Below are positions 5,735 through 7,842 of a DNA stretch of 7,842 bases, one piece after another. The notes under the pieces were generated by a model. The model did not search any database. It saw only the letters and a list, made by a program, of their open reading frames with translations, and was not told the origin of the DNA. A program made the position numbers and the translations under genes. The number at the start of each line of letters is the position of its first letter. Position 1 is the first letter of the stretch. Source of the DNA: Spirochaetota bacterium. Its GTDB lineage: Bacteria > Spirochaetota > Spirochaetia > DSM-27196 > PWMO01. The stretch is from the NCBI GenBank assembly GCA_009908735.1, contig JAAAOR010000119.1:1-7842 (forward strand), in the 5' to 3' direction.

Positions 5735-5760
5735 GGGGGCCGGCCTTGCCGGCGGCCCCC
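5735..5760. repeat. GC hairpin inside RecQ copy C
   Basis: GGGGGCC (5735-5741) pairs with GGCCCCC (5754-5760). Alternatively GCCGGC (5739-5744) pairs with GCCGGC (5748-5753) around a CTT loop. It sits in the same linker as the copy A hairpin though the sequence is unrelated. It has no T-tract. Confidence 0.5.
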
Positions 5761-5861
5761 GGAGCTGTCGGCGGCCCCGCCATCTCCCGCGGGCTCGCGA
5801 GCACGATCGCCTGCGCCGGCCCGCCGTCCCTGCCGGCCCGCCCGGACTCCTGCAGGTAGGC

Positions 5862-5954
5862 CTCGACGGAGTCCGGCAGGTCCCGATGAATGACGGAAAC
5901 TATCATTTTGTGATGGACGCCCATAGCATCGGTTTTGCTTAGGTTACGGTTTTC
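5862..5954 (-). repeat. Conserved end block shared by RecQ copies A and C
   Basis: These 93 bp match 763-855 at about 86 of 93 positions by hand count, then similarity stops sharply at the right (TTTTC then GGCG here, TTTTC then ACCC in copy A). The outer edge contains two GGTTTT direct repeats (5931-5936 and 5948-5953) around GCTTAGGTTAC. Its base composition is lower in GC than the rest of the RecQ fragments. Confidence 0.75.
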
Positions 5955-6043
5955 GGCGTTCGACAGCTATGGCGAGTATGCCGCCTGCCCAACGCAGAAA
6001 AACGCACTATTCCGAGGACGAAGACCGGTCGTGGCGGCCGGAC

Positions 6044-7582
6044 TCACGCAGGGCAGTCTCCGGAGAAGCCGGGGCGGTTCATCTTTTCCGCAATATCGCG
6101 AATGGTGGGCACAACCTGTTCTAGATTCCCTGCGTGGTCGTAGAGGTACCGGGCCCGGCTTTCGACCCACTTTAGCTCCCCGCTCCGAGTGTGGACACGG
6201 AACTCATGCGCGCCTTCGGTGTTTCGGTTGTCGATATCCGAGCGTACCTCTCGTTCCACGCGTGCGGCGTCTTCGGTGTGAACAGGATAGAAGAGTCCCC
6301 GTTCTACGAGTTCATCCGCGTCATATCCGTACAATTCCGCTGCGGCAGGGCTCGCATACGTCGGTCTCAATTGAGCAGCAAGTACGGCCACAACGTCAGA
6401 GGAATTCTCAGCGAGCAACCGGTACTTTGCTTCGCTTTTCTGCAGCGCCTCCTCTGCAGCCTGGAGCTCCGTTGTGTCCCAGCCGGACGCCTGGTGTCCA
6501 ACACAGCGGCCGTACTCGTCGATGATCGGCGCACTGTTCCACCGGACGACCCGCCATCCTCGAGGTGTCCATTGACGAGTCGTTACGCCGATAGCGGGGG
6601 TTCTTTCGGATTCGCTGCGTCTGCCCGAAGCGATGGTTTTCGCTCTGTCATCGGGGTGAACGTAATCGAGGAACCTCCGTCCGAGAAGCTCCTCGCGTGA
6701 CTCACCCCAGAAGGCGCATGCGGCGTCGTTGAGAAAGGTTCATCGTCCCTCCGTGTCCACACGCTCGATTATCTCCTGAGTCAAATTGACGATGCACCGA
6801 TAATCTGTCGCGGACTTGCGATGGGCTCTCTCGGCCGCTTTCTGACTCGTCTCGTCGACCACGAAACCGCTCAAAAGGAAATCATTCTCGTAACGTTCGA
6901 ATAGCTTCGCCTCAAGTCGCAAATCGAGTCTGCGTCCATCAACGCCAACCGCTTCGAACTCGAAGCCCCGGACTGCTCCCTCACTCTCGAGGCGGGCAAG
7001 CAACTCGTCCCGTCGGCGTGGGTTCGCGTAGAGCTCACCCCTGAGGTCTTTGTAGTGTGCGACTGTCGCCTTTGGTGACTCAAAACCGAGCATGCGAGCC
7101 ACCTCTGCGTTGACAGTTTCAAACGAACCGCTTGCCCACGACTGGAAGATCCCGACCGGCGCTTCTTCTATGAGCTGTTCCAGTCGGAGCTCCTTGGCGG
7201 TGATCTCCCGGTGTGCCTGGAAGAGCTCAAAGGCCATGTTGATAGACTCGATCAGTACAAACTCACCGGAGCCCTTCAGGACGTATCCGTAGCGAGTAAT
7301 CCCTTTGACTCGATCAACCATTTCGCGCTCAGCGTGGCCGGTGAGGAACACTATCGGGAGGTCAACTTGGGCAAGGATCCACCGTGCGGTTTCGGTGCCG
7401 TTCATTCCCTCGCCGAGGTCTATGTCCATGAGGATCAGGTCGGGTGTGGCCCCGCTTCGCACCTGCTCAGTTGCCGATTCTCCGCAGTGAGCGGTCTCAA
7501 CAAGAAAATCATGCTTTTCAAGCATGCGCTTCTCGCTGAGCGCGACGAGTCTTTCATCTTCGACGAGCAGAATTCTCTTCAT
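6044..7582 (-). pseudogene. REC-PAS-PAS-PAS signalling protein interrupted by one in-frame TGA
   Basis: The frame runs from ATG 7582 to TGA 6044-6046, 513 codons, broken only by TGA at 6740-6742. Residues 1-125 form a receiver domain: E8/D9 acidic pocket, phospho-acceptor D53 in LILMDIDL, T81 and K103. PAS 1 spans about 130-250 (LEQLIEEAPVGIF...SGFVVDETSQKA). PAS 2 starts near 262 (DYRCIVNLTQEIIERVDTEG), is hit by the stop at codon 281 and resumes in frame as TFLNDAACAFWGESREELLG and DYVHPDDR. PAS 3 (YRLLAENSSDVVAVL...VPTIRDIAEKM) fills the C-terminus. A Trp or Tyr is expected at the stop (TEGR-x-TFLNDA), so TGG to TGA is the simplest change. No HisKA or HATPase follows; the C-terminus ends abruptly about 90 bp from RecQ copy C. 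The 280-residue REC-PAS part alone may be made. Cognate with nearby chemotaxis genes or a separate kinase. Confidence 0.85.
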
Positions 7583-7635
7583 TGTGGTTTCCGGTGGATG
7601 GTGTGTAGCTTCGATGCCGAGGGAGTGAATGCAGT

Positions 7636-7661
7636 GCCGCGCCCCATCGCTGAAGCGCGGC
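7636..7661 (-). terminator. Stem-loop between cheW and the REC-PAS gene
   Basis: GCCGCGC (7636-7642) pairs perfectly with GCGCGGC (7655-7661) around a 12 nt loop. It lies 25 nt past the cheW stop and 53 nt before the REC-PAS start, on the shared strand. No T-tract follows, so it may act as a weak terminator, a processing site, or nothing. Confidence 0.3.
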
Positions 7662-7686
7662 CCACGAAGCGGTTAGAAGGGGGGCG

Positions 7687-7842
7687 CTACGATGCCTGCC
7701 CAACTTCGGCCCCGGACTCAACGGCCTCGAGCTCGTCGGCTGCGAAGACCTGATCGAGGTTGAGGATGATGATGAACTTCTCATCAACCTTCCCGATGCC
7801 CTGGATGAAGTCCGCGCTGATGCGCGTGCCCACCCGCGGCGG
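7687..7842 (-). CDS. cheW: CheW chemotaxis coupling protein, C-terminal end (cut by right window edge)
   Basis: CheW links chemoreceptors to the kinase CheA at the inner membrane arrays. The visible 51 residues, PPRVGTRISADFIQGIGKVD then EKFIIILNLDQVFAADELE, match the last strands of the CheW SH3-like fold (the conserved PP..G.....FI.G.GK.D.KFIILL...F motif). An acidic tail then leads to TAG at 7687. The N-terminus lies beyond the window. It shares a strand with the REC-PAS gene, 104 nt away, and could head a signalling operon, although a stem-loop lies between them. Confidence 0.9.
   Translation of the reverse strand, partial: PPRVGTRISADFIQGIGKVDEKFIIILNLDQVFAADELEAVESGAEVGQAS

Larger units (their letters stand above)
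5367..5954 (-). pseudogene. RecQ helicase C-terminal fragment, copy C (longest, open frame)
   Basis: The best-preserved copy: 185 codons open from the ATG at 5924 to TGA at 5367-5369, with in-frame homology to copy A starting upstream at 5954 (ENRNLSKTDAMGVHHKMI). It carries the motif V end, IHRDLPDSVEAYLQ, motif VI GRAGRDG (5823-5843), and the complete four-cysteine zinc signature CRRAVLVEALGAEPQACSG then CDVC. A helical segment (VAEAIVGWLLRRRRRYTPAQ) and a winged-helix tail ending RLRVVRRGPWRGRMA follow. The ATPase core and motifs I-IV are absent, as are the two residues usually found before MG in motif V. An in-frame TAG lies at about 5967 and no Shine-Dalgarno precedes ATG 5924. Most likely a truncated gene. 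Synthesis of a stand-alone zinc/winged-helix protein is possible but unsupported. Confidence 0.82.

Noticed and set aside
391..5954. Integron-type attC sites between cargo genes
   Set aside because: I found no paired R/L core sites with GTT triplets in an imperfect palindrome at the cargo borders, cargo orientation is mixed, and no integrase lies in the window.
6740..6742. Selenocysteine or a TGA=Trp genetic code at the PAS break
   Set aside because: TGA is the proper stop of mazE, mazF and the ATPase gene in this window, TGG is used for Trp, and no SECIS-like structure is evident. A point mutation or error is simpler.
1..7842. CRISPR arrays, tRNA or rRNA genes
   Set aside because: No regularly spaced short repeats and no tRNA-like cloverleaf or rRNA sequence were noticed on either strand by eye.

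Overview
The window looks like an accessory, partly decaying region of a free-living bacterial chromosome with fairly high GC. A spirochaete relative is my best guess, from the combination of a CheW end, a response regulator fused to PAS domains and a beta-helix lipoprotein. That placement is an inference from family flavour and no marker gene confirms it.

Layout, left to right. A YefM-type antitoxin (1-142, minus, cut by the left edge) has a well-formed TGTACA operator. Next come RecQ fragment A (391-855, minus), a secreted beta-helix lipoprotein (1067-2461, minus), RecQ fragment B (2570-2786, minus) and an AAA/DUF4143 ATPase (3030-4184, plus). RecQ fragment D (4198-4331, minus) follows, then a broken brnT toxin gene (4330-4508, plus), a DUF1508/YegP-like remnant (about 4573-4707, plus) and an intact mazEF-type toxin-antitoxin pair (4684-5269, minus). 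RecQ fragment C (5367-5954, minus) comes next. The right side holds a REC-PAS-PAS-PAS regulator (6044-7582, minus) split by one in-frame TGA, then the C-terminus of CheW (7687-7842, minus, cut by the right edge).

The main oddity is the set of four same-strand fragments of the C-terminal part of a RecQ helicase. They punctuate the window and separate the cargo genes. A and C end at the same base inside helicase motif V. Their shared 93 bp end block is about 92% identical by hand count, while the adjoining sequence falls to about 73% with mostly third-position changes. B and D are more deleted relatives. The ATPase core of RecQ is absent from all four. This resembles a repeated, recombination-active spacer or a set of truncated duplications around single-gene cargo, and three of the cargo units are toxin-antitoxin genes.

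Two cargo transcription units, mazEF and the ATPase, have a good -10 box exactly 6 nt before ATG and no Shine-Dalgarno, so both may be leaderless. CheW and the REC-PAS protein share a strand and probably belong to the chemotaxis or signalling backbone that borders the accessory stretch.
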